DNA of 64,000 nucleotides from Warburgia ugandensis (Eukaryota > Streptophyta > Magnoliopsida > Canellales > Canellaceae), in assembly GCA_035236585.1 (NCBI GenBank), contig CP141132.1, forward strand, positions 39,807,880 through 39,871,879, read 5' to 3'. How positions within the stretch are numbered: position 1 is the stretch's first letter; every line of letters starts with the position of its first letter. Position numbers and translations under genes: made by a program. Shown piece by piece: positions 37,813 through 51,179 of this stretch. The notes beneath the pieces are model-generated. The model ran no database searches. It had not been told where the DNA came from and was given only the letters and a program-made list of their open reading frames with translations.

Positions 37813-38866
37813 AGAATGCATGTTTTGAGTCATGGTTGCTTTTCTAATGCATGTTTTATGCATAGCATGAATTGATCTCATAAATGAACTTAGCATGCAT
37901 ATGAAAAATACATTGCGCATATATTGCCAAGACATGTGTTACATGCATAGGCATGTTTTGAAAAAGGATTCTTGTCTGCATGATAAGTGTAGCCTTGGTC
38001 GATGAGGGCGGGCCAGAGAGAGCTGATAGGCTTCTAGGCTGGCAGGCTTCTAGGCAGGGTTATGACTTTGAATGCGATACTAGCATGAGCAGATTTTATG
38101 CATTGCATACCTGTTTTGCAAACGATTGCATAAAGGGCATGATTTACGACAAATAAGTGCATAAATTGCATGATTTGTGATTATTGAGTTTTGAATAAAT
38201 GCATATCCTCAAGGGTTACCAAAAGATGTTGGAGTGCCCAAAAGACGCTGGGTAGGCAGTTGTGAGGGACCCAAAGAGGACAGGTTTTGAAAAAGAGATT
38301 TTTGCTTACTTGATCGTATATGATTTGGGCTAGTAAGCTCGTGGGCGCTATGCTGAGAGGTCTGGCGTGGCCTCCCAGCCTCTACCACTATTAGGTGGAA
38401 AGGGTACCATGCCAAAAAGGCATGTCCTTACTTCGACTGCATGTGGTACAGAGGACTACCACTGGTGTCACGGCACTGGGTTGAAGTGTCATATGCCCCG
38501 TGGAGGCTATGACCGAGTGTCCCCAGGTACTCGGGGACCACATGGCGATGAGGTCGTGGGCATAGTGGGCCCTATGTTTTTGAGGATTTATTTGCATTGC
38601 ATATGGCATGACATGAGGATGGTCGACCATACCATAGGTCCATGAGTTGGATTCAGTTGAGCATCTTATGCATGTCATTATGTTTATGATATCTATGTTA
38701 CTTTCGACTTGGATTATGCAATTCTTTAAGTCGTCAGTATTCTAATTCGACAATGGTTTTTAATATCAATATTGAACATGAGTGATCAAACATGCACATG
38801 TTTTAAAGGACATATGATTTTAAAACATAGCATGCATTGTAAAACTAGTAGCAATAGACTCCTACT

Positions 38867-38883
38867 GAGTATAGTGTATACTC
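38867..38883 (+). other. Conserved LTR hairpin (L2)
   Basis: GAGTATA, loop GTG, TATACTC: a perfect 7-bp stem in the same flanking context (CCTACT before, CACCCAATCC after) as the L1 hairpins. Loop and stem bases differ from L1 but pairing is kept. Confidence 0.7.
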
Positions 38884-39241
38884 ACCCAATCCTTAACATT
38901 TTTCAAACACAAGTAAACACATCAGGACAGGATACGCCCGTGACAGAAGACACCCAAATTAAGTCCAAGTAAGTAAACCTCTACCTTATCTTTCAGTGAA
39001 TGTTACTTGATTGTAGTTACTCTCTATAGATGGGGCTGTGACTAACACTTTCTTGGGAATATAGTTGATTTAAAACTATGCCATGGCTATATGATTTGAA
39101 AATGTTATTTGAAACTCAGGGTTTTATACGAAAGATTACTTTCTAAAACAAAATATTTTCATGCATTTCATATTTCTAAAGCAAGAGCTCGCCTTTTTAT
39201 GAAATTGCACATATAAAACCCGGGTCATCACAATTTCTAAG

Positions 39242-40488
39242 CCAAAAGGTGGTTAGATGTTTTAGTATAATTAAAATATGAAACAATAGAATATAGGAGA
39301 AATATCTACATCGTTAGATTCTACGCTCGAAATGGAATCCAACGCCTCAAAGAACGCTGAAAATGGAGTTCGTATGACCAAGTTATGGGCTTTTGAAGAT
39401 GGAGGGTATTTTTATAAATTGCATTTAATTTAGAATGGCTAAAAAATGCAGGGTTGTTTTGATAACAACACCCCTCCTTCTTCTCCACCACCTTTCCTGT
39501 TCGACTGGCGCGCTGGAAAAAAAGGTGGCACTGCCTTTCCTCTCCTATAAATTCCTCCACTCCCTCTCCCTCCCCCCCCCCTTCCATCACCGTGATTTCT
39601 TCAATCAAATCCGGTTCTCTACCATCTCTAGCAAGGAGGGTTTCAACCGGTGATTCAAGTGAGCAACAGGTGCTATCTCGGGTTCCCAGGTATGGTCCAC
39701 TCCCCTCTCCTTCCCTCCCTTCTTCCCCTCCATTTCCCACAAGATCCAAGCATTGATCTGGTCTCATCGGCTAGTAGATTGTCGGTGAAACCAGAAATGG
39801 TGGATCTACCTCAAATCCACTACGTGGATAGCTTAGATGGGAGATCTGAACCGTCTGATGAATTGGTGGGACCCCAAAACCCTAGAAAACCTAGGACAGT
39901 CCATGCATTATGGGATCCTAGGCATTGGTCCAAGGCTGGGATGGTTGGACGGTCCAGATCAAACCATCCCATCCAAGTCGCCCTACGCACGCGCCAATGA
40001 CAGCGCATGATGCGCCACTAGGATGCATGCCCTAGGGTGTCCTTTAGGCATGTGTAGTGGCGGTTAGACCGGGACAGACATGCGTCCTGGGAATCGTGAC
40101 CCGCAGGCCCCACATGGACAAATCTGGTTCACCCGTTGATGCACGACACTAAAAATGCAATTAAGAAGGCTATATAACTCTGATCGATGATCCGAAAGAA
40201 TCGTTCTTTCATATTTACGACACAGATCTAATTATAATATAAAATTTAGGATCATGGGACTGGTCAAGATGATTATAGCCTAAAATCCATAGAGATTTCA
40301 TGGATCTACGAGATCAACTATGATCGAATCTCAATAATTGATCAATTAGATGCCTTAGGACATAATTAGTCCAAGATCCACCCAAACATCGCATGAGTCA
40401 ACCATTAGAAAACCATATATTGTATAGATCTATCCGTTGATCTGTGAACTTAGAAAATAATACTTGATTTTTATGTCTGCATAACATC
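39242..40488 (+). mobile_element. S2: LTR remnant of family L1
   Basis: It begins CCAAAAGGTGGTTAGATG right after satellite CTAAG, the same boundary as S1 and S3. It follows the L1 LTR through the TATA box (39546), leader and TGATGCACGACAC region, and gives way to minus-strand pol sequence near 40488. It corresponds to roughly the first half of the LTR. It is a broken copy, separated from its satellite flank (36056-36419) by the L2 solo LTR that inserted at the boundary. Confidence 0.85.
39546..39553 (+). promoter_or_regulatory. LTR TATA box (S2)
   Basis: TATAAATT followed by CCTCCACTCCCTC, as in the other L1 copies. It faces the minus-strand pol remnant to its right. Confidence 0.5.
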
Positions 40489-42935
40489 AGTTTGAGGGTG
40501 AAAAGTCATACTGAAATTTAATGAAGATCCCAATGACTTTTGCACCGACGTCCATAATTGTGAGGTAAAACGACTGTCCCTATCGGGAATAATGCTGAGT
40601 GGTATCCCTTGCATAATATGATCCCACTTCCATGCTGGCAGCTCTAGTGGTTGTAGTAATTTTGCCAGTCTCTGATGTTCAGCCTTAACTTGTTGACAAG
40701 TCAAACACCATGCCACAAACTCTCCTATATATCTTTTCATACCATTCCACCATAAATGTTGCTGCAAATCTTGATACATTTTTGTTCCACCAGGATGAAT
40801 AATGTACTTAGATTGATGTGCTTCTTTCAAGATTTCTTGTCTTATTTCGTCATTGGATGGCACTACTAATCTTCCTCGTATGCAAACACTACTGTCTACT
40901 TCCCTGATGGATTCTTGTTTTCCAACTAATGCTTGTACATTAATGTCATATTTTTGCACTTGCTTAACCTTCTCATTGATAGTGGACTTCATAGTCAAAT
41001 TTTCCATAAAGGACCTCCCATGACTTATTTCAGGTCTACACTCTATCACCTCTTGTAATAACTTCCATCTCCTGATGTAAACTTGAACATATTCCTTGTG
41101 TCTTTCTACTTAAGGCATCTGCTACAACATTAGCCTTCCCTAGATGATACTGAATGGAAAAGTCATAGTGTTTCAAGTACTCCTTCCATCTCCTTTGTCG
41201 CATGTTCAAGTCTTGTTGTGAAAAGATGTGCTTGAGACTTTTGTAATTTATAAAAACCTCAAAATTTTCTCCATATAGATAGTGTCTCTAGATCTTTAAG
41301 GCAAAGACTATACTAGCAAGCTCTAAGTCATGGGTAGGGTAATTAACCTCGTGCTTTTCAGTTGTCTAGAAGCATATGCAATTACTTTCCCATTTTGCAT
41401 AAGCATGTAGCCCAGCTCTTGTTGAGAAGCATCACTATAAATCTCAAATCCTCCACTACTAGATGGTAGAGTAAGTATTGGTGCAATGGTTAGCTACCTC
41501 TTTAGTTCTTGAAAACTCTCTTCGTATGCCTGATCCCACTCAAACTTTGTCCTTTCTGGTTAATTTAGTCAGGGGTAAGGCAATGTGTGAAAATCCTTCG
41601 ATTAATCTATGATAGTATCCTGCAAGCCCTAGAAAACTCTTTACCTCTGTCACTGTTTTAGGCGTATTCCATCCCTCCACAGCCTCAACCTTTGCTGGGT
41701 TAACCGCAATGCCATCTTTGGAAATAACATGACCTAGAAAATTCAATTTTTCTAACCAAAATTCGCACTTACTAAACTTTGTATATAATTTATGTGCCCT
41801 AAGTGTATTCAATACCACTTGTAAATGTTCCTTATGGTCCTCAAGGGTTTCTGAGTAGATCAAAATATCATCCACAAATACTATAACAAATTTGTCTAGA
41901 TAGGCTTTGAACACTCGATTCATAAGCTCTATAAATTCAGCTGGTGCATTTGTTAGTCCAAAAGACATTACTCTAAACTCATAATGTCCGTTTCTGGTTC
42001 TGAATGCTATCTTTGGAATATCTTCTTCCCTGACCCTAAGTTGGTGATATCCAGATCATAAATCGATCGTAGAAAAGACACGAGCTAACTGGAGCTGATC
42101 AAATAGGTCATCAATATGGGGTAAAGGATACTTGTTTTTCATTATGACCCTATTCAACATTCGATAATCAATGCATAGTCTCATTGACCCATTGTTTTTC
42201 TTGACAAAAAGGACTAGCGCTCCCCAAGGAGATACACTTGGTCTGATGAACCCTTTGTCTAGCAACTCTTGCAACTGGGTCTTCAGCTCCTTTAACTCTG
42301 CTAGAGCCATCTAATAAGGTGCCTTCGATATGGGGGTTGTGCCAGGTATCAGGTCAATAGTAAAATCTATCTCCCTCTTTGGTGGTAACCCTGGTAAGTC
42401 TTTAGGGAACACATCTGGTAATTCATGAACCACATCTACCTCCTCTAACTTAGGCTTTGCGACTTTAGTGGCTTCTATCTTAGCCAAAAAGAATGGATAC
42501 CCATGAGCAATGTGCTTTGGCACTTTTATAGCAAAAATAACACATGCTCTTGAATAATCTCTTTTCCCTTGTAAGGAGACCACTTCTCCTCCGGAGAGGT
42601 TAAAAATAATCCTTTTCTTTTGACAATCAACTATTGCATTATGCGAGGCTAACCAATTCATCCCAAGTATGACATCAAAGTTTGTCATATCTAGGTGGAT
42701 TAGATCTACGTTCATCTAGTTGCCCTCAACTATAATCAGAACATCCTAGAAGTATGTTTGTGTGGAAATTGACTTGCCTACGGGTGTCATAACTTCTAAG
42801 GAGAAATCTAATTCTTGAACTATAATATCCATGGAAGAAGCAAACTCACATGATATGAAAGAATGAGTAGAACCAATGTCAAATAATAGTTTGGCAAGTC
42901 TATGACAGATATAAAGCATACCTTCTACTACGGCG
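40489..42935 (-). pseudogene. Inverted chromovirus pol remnant (protease, RT, RNase H, integrase)
   Basis: Minus-strand coding remnants of the same chromovirus family. From right to left they are protease (about 42935-42746), the linker region (42715-42311), the reverse transcriptase N-terminal part (42310-42056, including [19 protein letters not shown] and [10 protein letters not shown]), its palm region (41968-41540, with the catalytic FVDDIL at 41861-41878), RNase H (about 41530-41100) and integrase zinc-finger plus the start of the core (41049-40489, including HPGGTKMYQDL and CLTCQQVKAEH). It has no LTR in its own orientation. The right end meets satellite and the left end meets S2. Broken in several places; fossil. 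Confidence 0.88.
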
Positions 42936-43499
42936 TTAGTGATAATGAAGTGATTTTTAAGACTAAAATGTGTATCCAATTTATCTTTCAACATAGCTGG
43001 AATGTGAAATTGCCCTTTCTCATGTTAAATTATATATTTTGTGCATTTTTGCATTTGTACGCATGACTTTTGAAACAGTAGACTTAAGCCAAATTGTTGA
43101 TAATTAAGTCATATTTAAGACTAAAAATATTCAAAATATAGGATGTGCATACAATTTATCTTTTAATACATTTTGAATGTGAAATTACTCTCTCTTGTAT
43201 AAAATTAGTCATAATTAAGTGATTTCTAAGACTATAACATTCAAAATGTAGGGATATGTATACAATTTATCTTTTAATATAGTTGACACGTATAATTGAT
43301 TATTCTTGTGTAAAATTAGATAGTTTGTCCATTTTTGCATTTGTACCCTAGACTTTTGAAATAGTATAATTAATCAAATTAGTGATAATTAAGTTATTTC
43401 TAAGACTAAAATATTAAAATTATAGGGATGTGTGTACAATTTATCTTTCAATATAGTTAGAATATGAAATTGCTCTTTCTTGTGTTTAATTATATATTT

Positions 43500-45400
43500 T
43501 GTGCATTTTTGCATTTGTACGTAGGACTTTCGAAACAGTAGACAAAAGCTAAATTGGTGCAAATAAATCCATTTTTAAGATTGAAATATTCAAACTATAG
43601 GATGTGTATACAATTTATCTTTTAATACAGTTTGAATGCGAAATTGCTCTGTCTTGTACAAAATTAGATATTTTGTGCATTTTTCCCGTAGACTATCGAA
43701 AAAGCATAATTAAGCCAAATTAGTCATGATTAAGTGATTTCTAATACTATAATATTAAAAATATAGGGATATGGATTCGATTTAGCTTTTAAAAAAGTTG
43801 GAATGTAAAATTCCTCATTCCCATGTAAAATTATATATTTTGAGCATTTTTGCATTTGTACCATAAACTTTTGAAAAAGTAGAATTAAGCCAAATTAGTG
43901 ATTATTAAGTGATTTCTAAGACTAATATATTAAAAATATAGGGATGTGTATACAATTTATCTTTAAATATAGTTGGAATGTAAAATTGCTCTTTCTTGTG
44001 TAAAATTATATATTTTGTGCTTTTTTGTATTTGTACGCAGGACTTTCAAAACCGTTGAGTTAAGCCAAATTGGTGATTGTTAAGTCATTTTTAAGAATAA
44101 AATTTTCAAACTATAGGTTGTGTATACAATTTGAATGTGAAATTGTACTATTTTGTATAAAATTACATATTTTGTGCATTTCTCCCCTAGACTATCGAAA
44201 TAGTATAATTAAACTAAATTAGTCATAATTAAGTGATTTCTTAGACTATGACATTCCAAATATAGGGATATGTATACAATTTATCTTTTAATATAGTTGG
44301 AATGAAAATTTGCTTGTTCTTATGTAAAATTAGATATTTTGTCCATTTTTACATTTGTACCCTAGACTTTTGAAATAGTAGAATTAACCCAAATTAGTGA
44401 TAATTAAGTGATTTCTAGGACTAAAATATAAAAATTATAGGGATGTGTATACAATTTACCTTTCAGTATAGTTAGAATGTGAAATTTCTTCTTTCATGTG
44501 TTTTATTATACATTTTGTGCATTTTTGTATTTGTACGTAGGACTTTTGAAATAATAGACATAAGTTAACTTGGTGCTAATTAAGTCATTTTTAAGAAAAA
44601 AATATTCAAAATATAGTATATGTATACAATTTATCTTTTAATACAGTTTGAATGTGAAATTGCTCCGTCTTGTATAAAATTAGATATTTTGTGCATTTTT
44701 CCCACAGACTATCCAAAAAGCATAATTAAGCCAAATTAGTCATAATTAAGTGATTTCTAAGATTATAATATTCAAAATATAGGGATATGAATAAAATTTA
44801 GCTTTTAAAACAGTTGGAATGTAAAATTGCTCATTCCTATGTAAAATTAAAAATTTTGTGCATTTTTGCATTTGTATCGTAGACTATTGAAATAGTAGAA
44901 TTAAGCCAAATTAGTGATAATTAAGTTATTTCTAAGACTAAAATATTTAAAATATAGGGATGCGTGTACAAATTATATTTCAATGTAGTTAGAACATGAA
45001 ATTGCTCTTTCTTGTGTTTAAATATATATTTTGTGCATTTTTGCATCTGTACGAAGGACTTTCGAAACAATAGACAAAAGCTAAATTGGTGCAAATAAAT
45101 CCATTTTTAAGACTGAAATATTCAAACTATAGGATGTGTATACAATTTATCTTTTAATACAGTTTGAATGCAAAATTGCTCTGTCTTGTACAAAATTAGA
45201 TATTTTGTGAATTTTTCCCGTAGACTATCAAAAAAGCATAATTAAGCCAAATTAGTCGTAATTAAGTGATTTCTAATACTATAATATTAAAAATATAGGG
45301 ATATGGATTCGATTTAGCTTTTAAAAAAGTTGGAATGTAAAATTCCTCATTCCTATGTAAAATTAGATATTTTGTGCATTGGTGCATTTGTACCCTAGAC
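43500..45400. repeat. Satellite block repeated at ~1.53 kb
   Basis: A distinctive type-A/B/C run marked by GACAAAAGCTAAATTGGTGC and GGATATGGATTCGATTTAGC appears at 43541 and again at 45073, 1,532 bp apart, equal to three trimers. Limits are approximate. Confidence 0.7.
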
Positions 45401-46019
45401 TTTTGAAATAGTAGAATTAAGCCAAATTAGTGATATTTAAGACTAAAATGAGCATCCAATTTATCTTTAAATATAGCAGGAATGTGAAATTGCCCTTTCG
45501 CATGTTAAATTATATATTTTGTGCATTTTGCATTTGTACGCATGACTTTTGAAACAGTAGACTTAAGCCAAATTGTTTATAGTTAGGTCATTTTTAAGGC
45601 TAAAAATATTAAAAATATAGGATGTGTATACAATTTATCATTTAATAAATTTTGTATGTGAAATTGCTCTGTCTTGTATAAATTTAGTCATAATTAAGTG
45701 ATTTCTAAGACTATAACATTCAAAATATAGGGATATGTATACAATTTATCTTTTAATATAGTTGAAACGTAAAATTGCTTAGTCTTGTGTAAAATTAGAT
45801 ATTTTGTCCATTTTTGCATTTGTACCCTAGACTTTTGAAATAGTATAATTAAGCCAAATTAGTGATAATTAAGTTATTTCTAAGACTAAAATATTAAAAT
45901 TATAGGGATGAGTGTACAATTTATCTTTCAATATAGTTAGAATGTGAAATTGCTCTTTCTTGTGTTTAATTATACATTTTGTGCATTCTTGTATTTGTAC
46001 GTAGGACTTTAAAAACAGT

Positions 46020-49000
46020 AGACCTAAGCTAACTTGGGCATTTTTGGATTTGTACCCTAAACTGTTAAAATTATAGAATTAAGCCAAATTAGTGATAATT
46101 AAGTGGTATTTAAGACTAAAATGTGCATCCAATTTATCTTTAAATATAAAAGGAATGTGAAATTGCCCTTTCTCATGTTAAATTATATATTTTGTGCATT
46201 TTGCATTTGTACGCACGACTTTTGAAACAGTAGAGTTAAGCCAAATTGTTGATAGTTAAGTCATTTTTAAGGCTAAAAATATTGAAATGTAGGATGTGCA
46301 TACAATTTATCTTTTAATACAGTTTGAATGTGAAATTGCTCTGTCTTGTATAAAATTAGTCATAATTAAGTGATTTCTAAGACTATAACATTCGAAATAT
46401 CGGGATATGTATACAATTTATCTTTTAATCTAGTTGAAACGTAAAATTGCTTATTCTTATGTAAAATTAGATATTTTGTCCATTTTTGCATTTGTACCTA
46501 AGACTGTTGAAATAGTATAATTAAGCCAAATTAGTGATAATTAAGTTATTTCTAAGATTAAAATATTAAAATTATAGGGATGTGTGTACAATTTATCTTT
46601 CAATATAGTTAGAATGTGAAATTGCTCCTTCTTATGTTTAATTATATATTTTTTGCATTTTTGCATTAGTACATAGGACTTTCAACACAGTAAACAAAAG
46701 CTAAAATGGTGCGAATAAATTCATTTTTAAGACTGAAATTTTCAAACTATAGGATGTGTATACAATTTATCTTTTAATATAGTTTGAATGTGAAATTGCT
46801 CTGTGTTGTATAAAATTAGATATTTTGTGCATTTTTCCTGTAGACCATCGAAAAAGCATAATTAAGACAAATTAGTCATAATTAAGTGATTTCTAAGACT
46901 ATAATATTAAGAATATAGTGATATGGATTCGATTTGGCTTTTAAAAAAGTTGGAATGTAAAATTCCTCATTCCTATGTAAAATTATATATTTTGAGCATT
47001 TTTGCATTTGTACTATAAACTTTTGAAATAGTTGAAGTAAGCCAAATTTGTGATTATTAAGTGATTTCTAAGACTAATATATTAAAAATATAGGGATGTG
47101 TATACAATTTTTCTTTCAATATAGTTGGAGTGTGAAATTGCTCTTTCTTGTGTAAAATTATATATTTTGTGTATTTTTATATTTGTACGCAAGACTTTCA
47201 AAGCCGTAGAGTTAAGCCAAATTGGTGGTTGTTAAGTCATTTTTAAGACTAAACTATTCAAAATATAGGTTGTGTATACAATTTATCATTTAATACAGTT
47301 TGAATGTGAAATTGCACTATTTTGTATAAAATTATATATTTTGTGCCTTTTTCCCCTAGACTATCGAAATATTATAATTAAACCAAATTAGTCATAATTG
47401 AGTGATTTCTGAGGCTATAACATTGAAAATATAGGGATATGTATACAATTTATTTTTTAATATAGTTGAAACGTAAAATTACTTATTCTAGTGTAAAATT
47501 AGATATTTTGTCCATTTTTGCATTTGTACCCTAGACTTTTGACATAGTATAATTAAGCCAAATTAGTGCTAATTAAATTATTTCTAAGACTAAAATATTA
47601 AAATTATAGGGATGTGTGTACAATTTATCTTTCAATATAGTTAGAATGTGAAATTGCTCTTTCTTGTGTTTAATTATCTATTTTCTGCATTTTTGCATTT
47701 GTACGTAGGACTTTCGAAACAGTATACAAAAGCTAACTTGGTGCAAATAAATTCATTTTTAAGACTGAAATATTCAAACTATAGGATGTGTATACAATTT
47801 ATCTTTTAATACAGTTTGAATGCAAAATTTCTCTGTCTTGTATAAAATTAGATATTTTGTGCATTTTTCCCATAGACCATCGAAAAAGCATAATTAAGAC
47901 AAATTTGTCATAATTAAGTGATTTCTAAGTCTATTACATTCAAAATATAGGGATATGTATACAATTTATCTTTGAATATAGGTAGAATGTAAAATTGCTC
48001 GTTCTTGTGTAAAATTAGATATTTTGGGCATTTTTACATTTGTACCCTAAATTGTTAAAATTATAGAATTAAGCCAAATTAGTGATAATTAAGTGGTATT
48101 TAAGACTAAAATGTGCATCCAATTTATCTTTAAATATAGAAGGAATGTGAAATTTCCCTTTCTCATGTTAAATTATATATTTTGTGCATTTTGCATTTGT
48201 ACGCACGACTTTTGAAACAGTAGAGTTAAGCCAAATTGTTGATAGTTAAGTCATTTTTAAGGCTAAAAATATTTGAAATGTAGGATGTGCATACAATTTA
48301 TCTTTTAATACAGTTTGAATGTGAAATTGCTCTGTCTTGTATAAAATTAGTCATAATTAAGTGATTTCTAAGACTATAACATTTGAAATATCGGGATATG
48401 TATACAATTTATCTTTTAATCTAGTTGAAACGTAAAATTCCTTATTCTTGTGTAAAATTAGATATTTTGTCCATTTTTGCATTTGTACCTAAGACTGTTG
48501 AAATAGTATAATTAAGCCAAATTAGTGATAATTAAGTTATTTCTAAGACTAAAATATTAAAATTATAGGGATGTGTCTACAATTTATCTTTGAATATAGT
48601 TAGAATGTGAAATTGCTCTTTCTTGTGTTTAATTATATATTTTTTGCATTTTTGGATTTGTACGTAGGACTTTCGAAACAGTAGACAAAAGCTAAAATGG
48701 GGCAAAGAAATTCATTTTTAAGACTGAAATATTCAAACTATAGGATGTGTATACAATTTATCTTTTAATACAGTTTGAATGTGAAATTGCTCTCTCTTGT
48801 ATAAGATATGATATTTTGTGCATTTTTCCCGTAGACCATCGAAAAAGCATAATTAAGACAAATTAGTCATAATTAAGTTATTTCTAAGACTATTACATTC
48901 AAAATATTAGGATAGGTATACAATTCATCTTTCAATATACTTAGAATGTAAAATTGTTTGTTCTTGTGTAAAATTAGATATTTTGGGCATTTTGGCATTT

Positions 49001-49950
49001 GTACCCTGCACTATTTAAATTGTAGAATTAATCCAAATTAGTGATAATTAAGTGATATTTAAGACTAGAATGTGCATCCAATTATGCTTTCAATATAGCA
49101 GGAATGTGAAATTGCCCTTTCTCATGTTAAATTATATATTTTGTGCATTTTGCATTTGTACGCATGACTTTTGAAACAGTAGACTTAAGCCAAATTGTTG
49201 ATAGTTAAGTCATTTTTAAGGCTAAAAATATTCGAAATGTAGGATGTGTATACAATTTATCTTTTAATACAGTTTGAATGTGAAATTGCTCTATCTTGTA
49301 TAAAATTAGTCATTATTAATTGATTTCTAAGACTATAACATTCAAAATATTGGGATATGTATACAATTTATCTTTTAATATAGTTGAAACGTAAAATCGC
49401 TTATTCTTGTTTAAAATAAGATATTTTGTCTATTTTTGCATTTGTACCCTAGACTTTTGAAATAGTATAATTAAGCCAAATTAGTGGTAATTAAGTTATT
49501 TCTAAGACTAAAATATTAAAATTATAGGGATGTGTGTACAATTTATCTTTCAGTATAGTTAGAATGTGAAATTGCTCTTTCTTGTGTTTAATTAGATATT
49601 TTCTGCATTTTTGCATTTGTACGTAGGACTTTCGAAACAGTAGACAAAAGCTAAATTAGTGCACATAAAGACATTTTTAAGACTGAAATATTCAAACTAT
49701 AGGATGTGTATACAATTTATCTTTTAATACAGTTTGAATGCGAAATTGCTCTGTCTTGTATAAAATTTGATATTTTGTGCATTTTTTCCGTAAACTATCG
49801 AAAAAGCATAATTAAGCCAAATTAGTCATAAGTAAGTGATTTCTAAGACTATACTATTCAAAATATAGGGATATAGATTCAATTTAGCTTTTAAAAAAGT
49901 TGGAATGTAAAATTGCTCATTCCTATGTAAAATTATATATTTTGAGCATT
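46020..49950. repeat. Satellite block repeated at ~1.99 kb
   Basis: The rare marker AAGTGGTATTTAAGACTAAA occurs at 46101 and 48091, 1,990 bp apart (about four trimers). The neighbourhood also repeats: CATCCAATTTATCTTTAAAT, the short B monomer and GGTTGAAACGTAAAAT-like segments. A related but more diverged version appears near 45430 and 49050. Limits are approximate. Confidence 0.72.
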
Positions 49951-51179
49951 TTTGTATTTGTGCCGTAAGCTTTTGAAATAGTAGAATTAAACCAAATTAG
50001 TGATAATTAAGTTATTTCTAAGACTAAAATATTAAAATTATAGGGATGTGTGTAGAATTTATCTTTCAATGCAGTTAGAATGTGAAATTGCTCTTTCTTA
50101 TGTTTAATTATATATTTTGTGCATTTTTGCATTTGTACGCAGGACTTTCAAAATAGTAGACAAAAGCTAAATTGTTGCAAATAAAATCATTTTTAAGACT
50201 GAAATATTCGAACTATAGGATGTGTATACAATTTATCATTTAATACAGCTTGAATGTGAAATTGCTCTGGCTTGTCTAAAATAAGATATTTTGTGCATTT
50301 TCCACCTCGACTATCAAAACAATATAATTAAGCCAAATTAGTCATAATTAAATAATTTCTAAGACTATAACATTCAAAATATAGGGATATGTATATAATT
50401 TATCTTTTAATATAGTTGGAATGTAAAATTGCTCGTTCTTGTGTAAAATTAGACATTTTGTCCATTTTTGCATTTGTACCCTAGACTTTTGAAATATTAG
50501 AATTAAACCAGATTAGTGATAATTAAGTTATTTCTAAGACTAAAATATTAAAATTATAGGGATGTGTGTATTATTTATCTTTCAATGTAGTTAGAATGTG
50601 AAATTGCTCTTTCTTGTGTTTAATTATATATTTTGTGCATTTTTGCATTTGTACGCAGGACTTTCAAAATAGTAGACAAAAGCTAAATTGGTGCAAATAA
50701 AGTCATTTTTAAGACTGAAATATTAGAACTATAGGATGTGTATACAATTTATTATTTAATACAGTTTGAATGTGGAATTGCTCTGTCTTGTATAAAATTA
50801 GATATTTTGTGGATTTTTCCCGTAGACTATCGAAAAAGTATGATTAAGCCAAATTAGTCATAATCAAGTGATTTTTAAGAGTATAATATTCAAAATATAG
50901 GCATATGTATAAAATTTAGTTTTTAAAAAAGTTGGATTGTAAAATTGCTCATTCCTATGTAAAATTACATATTTCGTGCATTTTTGCATTTGTACAGTAG
51001 ACTTTTGAAATAGTAGAATTAAGCCAAACTAGTGATAATTAAGTGATTTCTAAGACTAAAGTATTAAAAATATAGGGGTATGTATGCAATTTATCTTTCA
51101 ATATAGTTGGAATGTGAAATTTCTCTTTCTTGTTTAAAATTATGTACTTTATCCATTTTTGCATTTGTACGCAAGACTT

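Larger units (their letters stand above)
36420..39232 (+). mobile_element. Solo LTR of a second Ty3/gypsy-type family (L2, 2.8 kb)
   Basis: It starts TGTAATGACTCTATTTTTG and ends GGGTCATCACA, giving canonical TG...CA ends over 2,813 bp. The flanks ATTTT (36415-36419) and ATTTC (39233-39237) look like a 5-bp target duplication with one difference; the undisturbed satellite reads GTGATTTCTAAG. No internal coding, primer site or second LTR is present, so it is a solo LTR. It shares the LTR plan of L1 (start, end, GAGAGG/GGCCTC block, terminal hairpin) but little sequence elsewhere, so it is a sister family. It has an embedded 51-bp triplicate repeat. Confidence 0.85.

Noticed and set aside
39321-39767. 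Minus-strand open frame of 148 codons
   Set aside because: It is antisense to the L1 LTR leader and TATA region. The equivalent frame is not kept open at the same length in the other LTR copies, and composition is low-complexity pyrimidine/purine.
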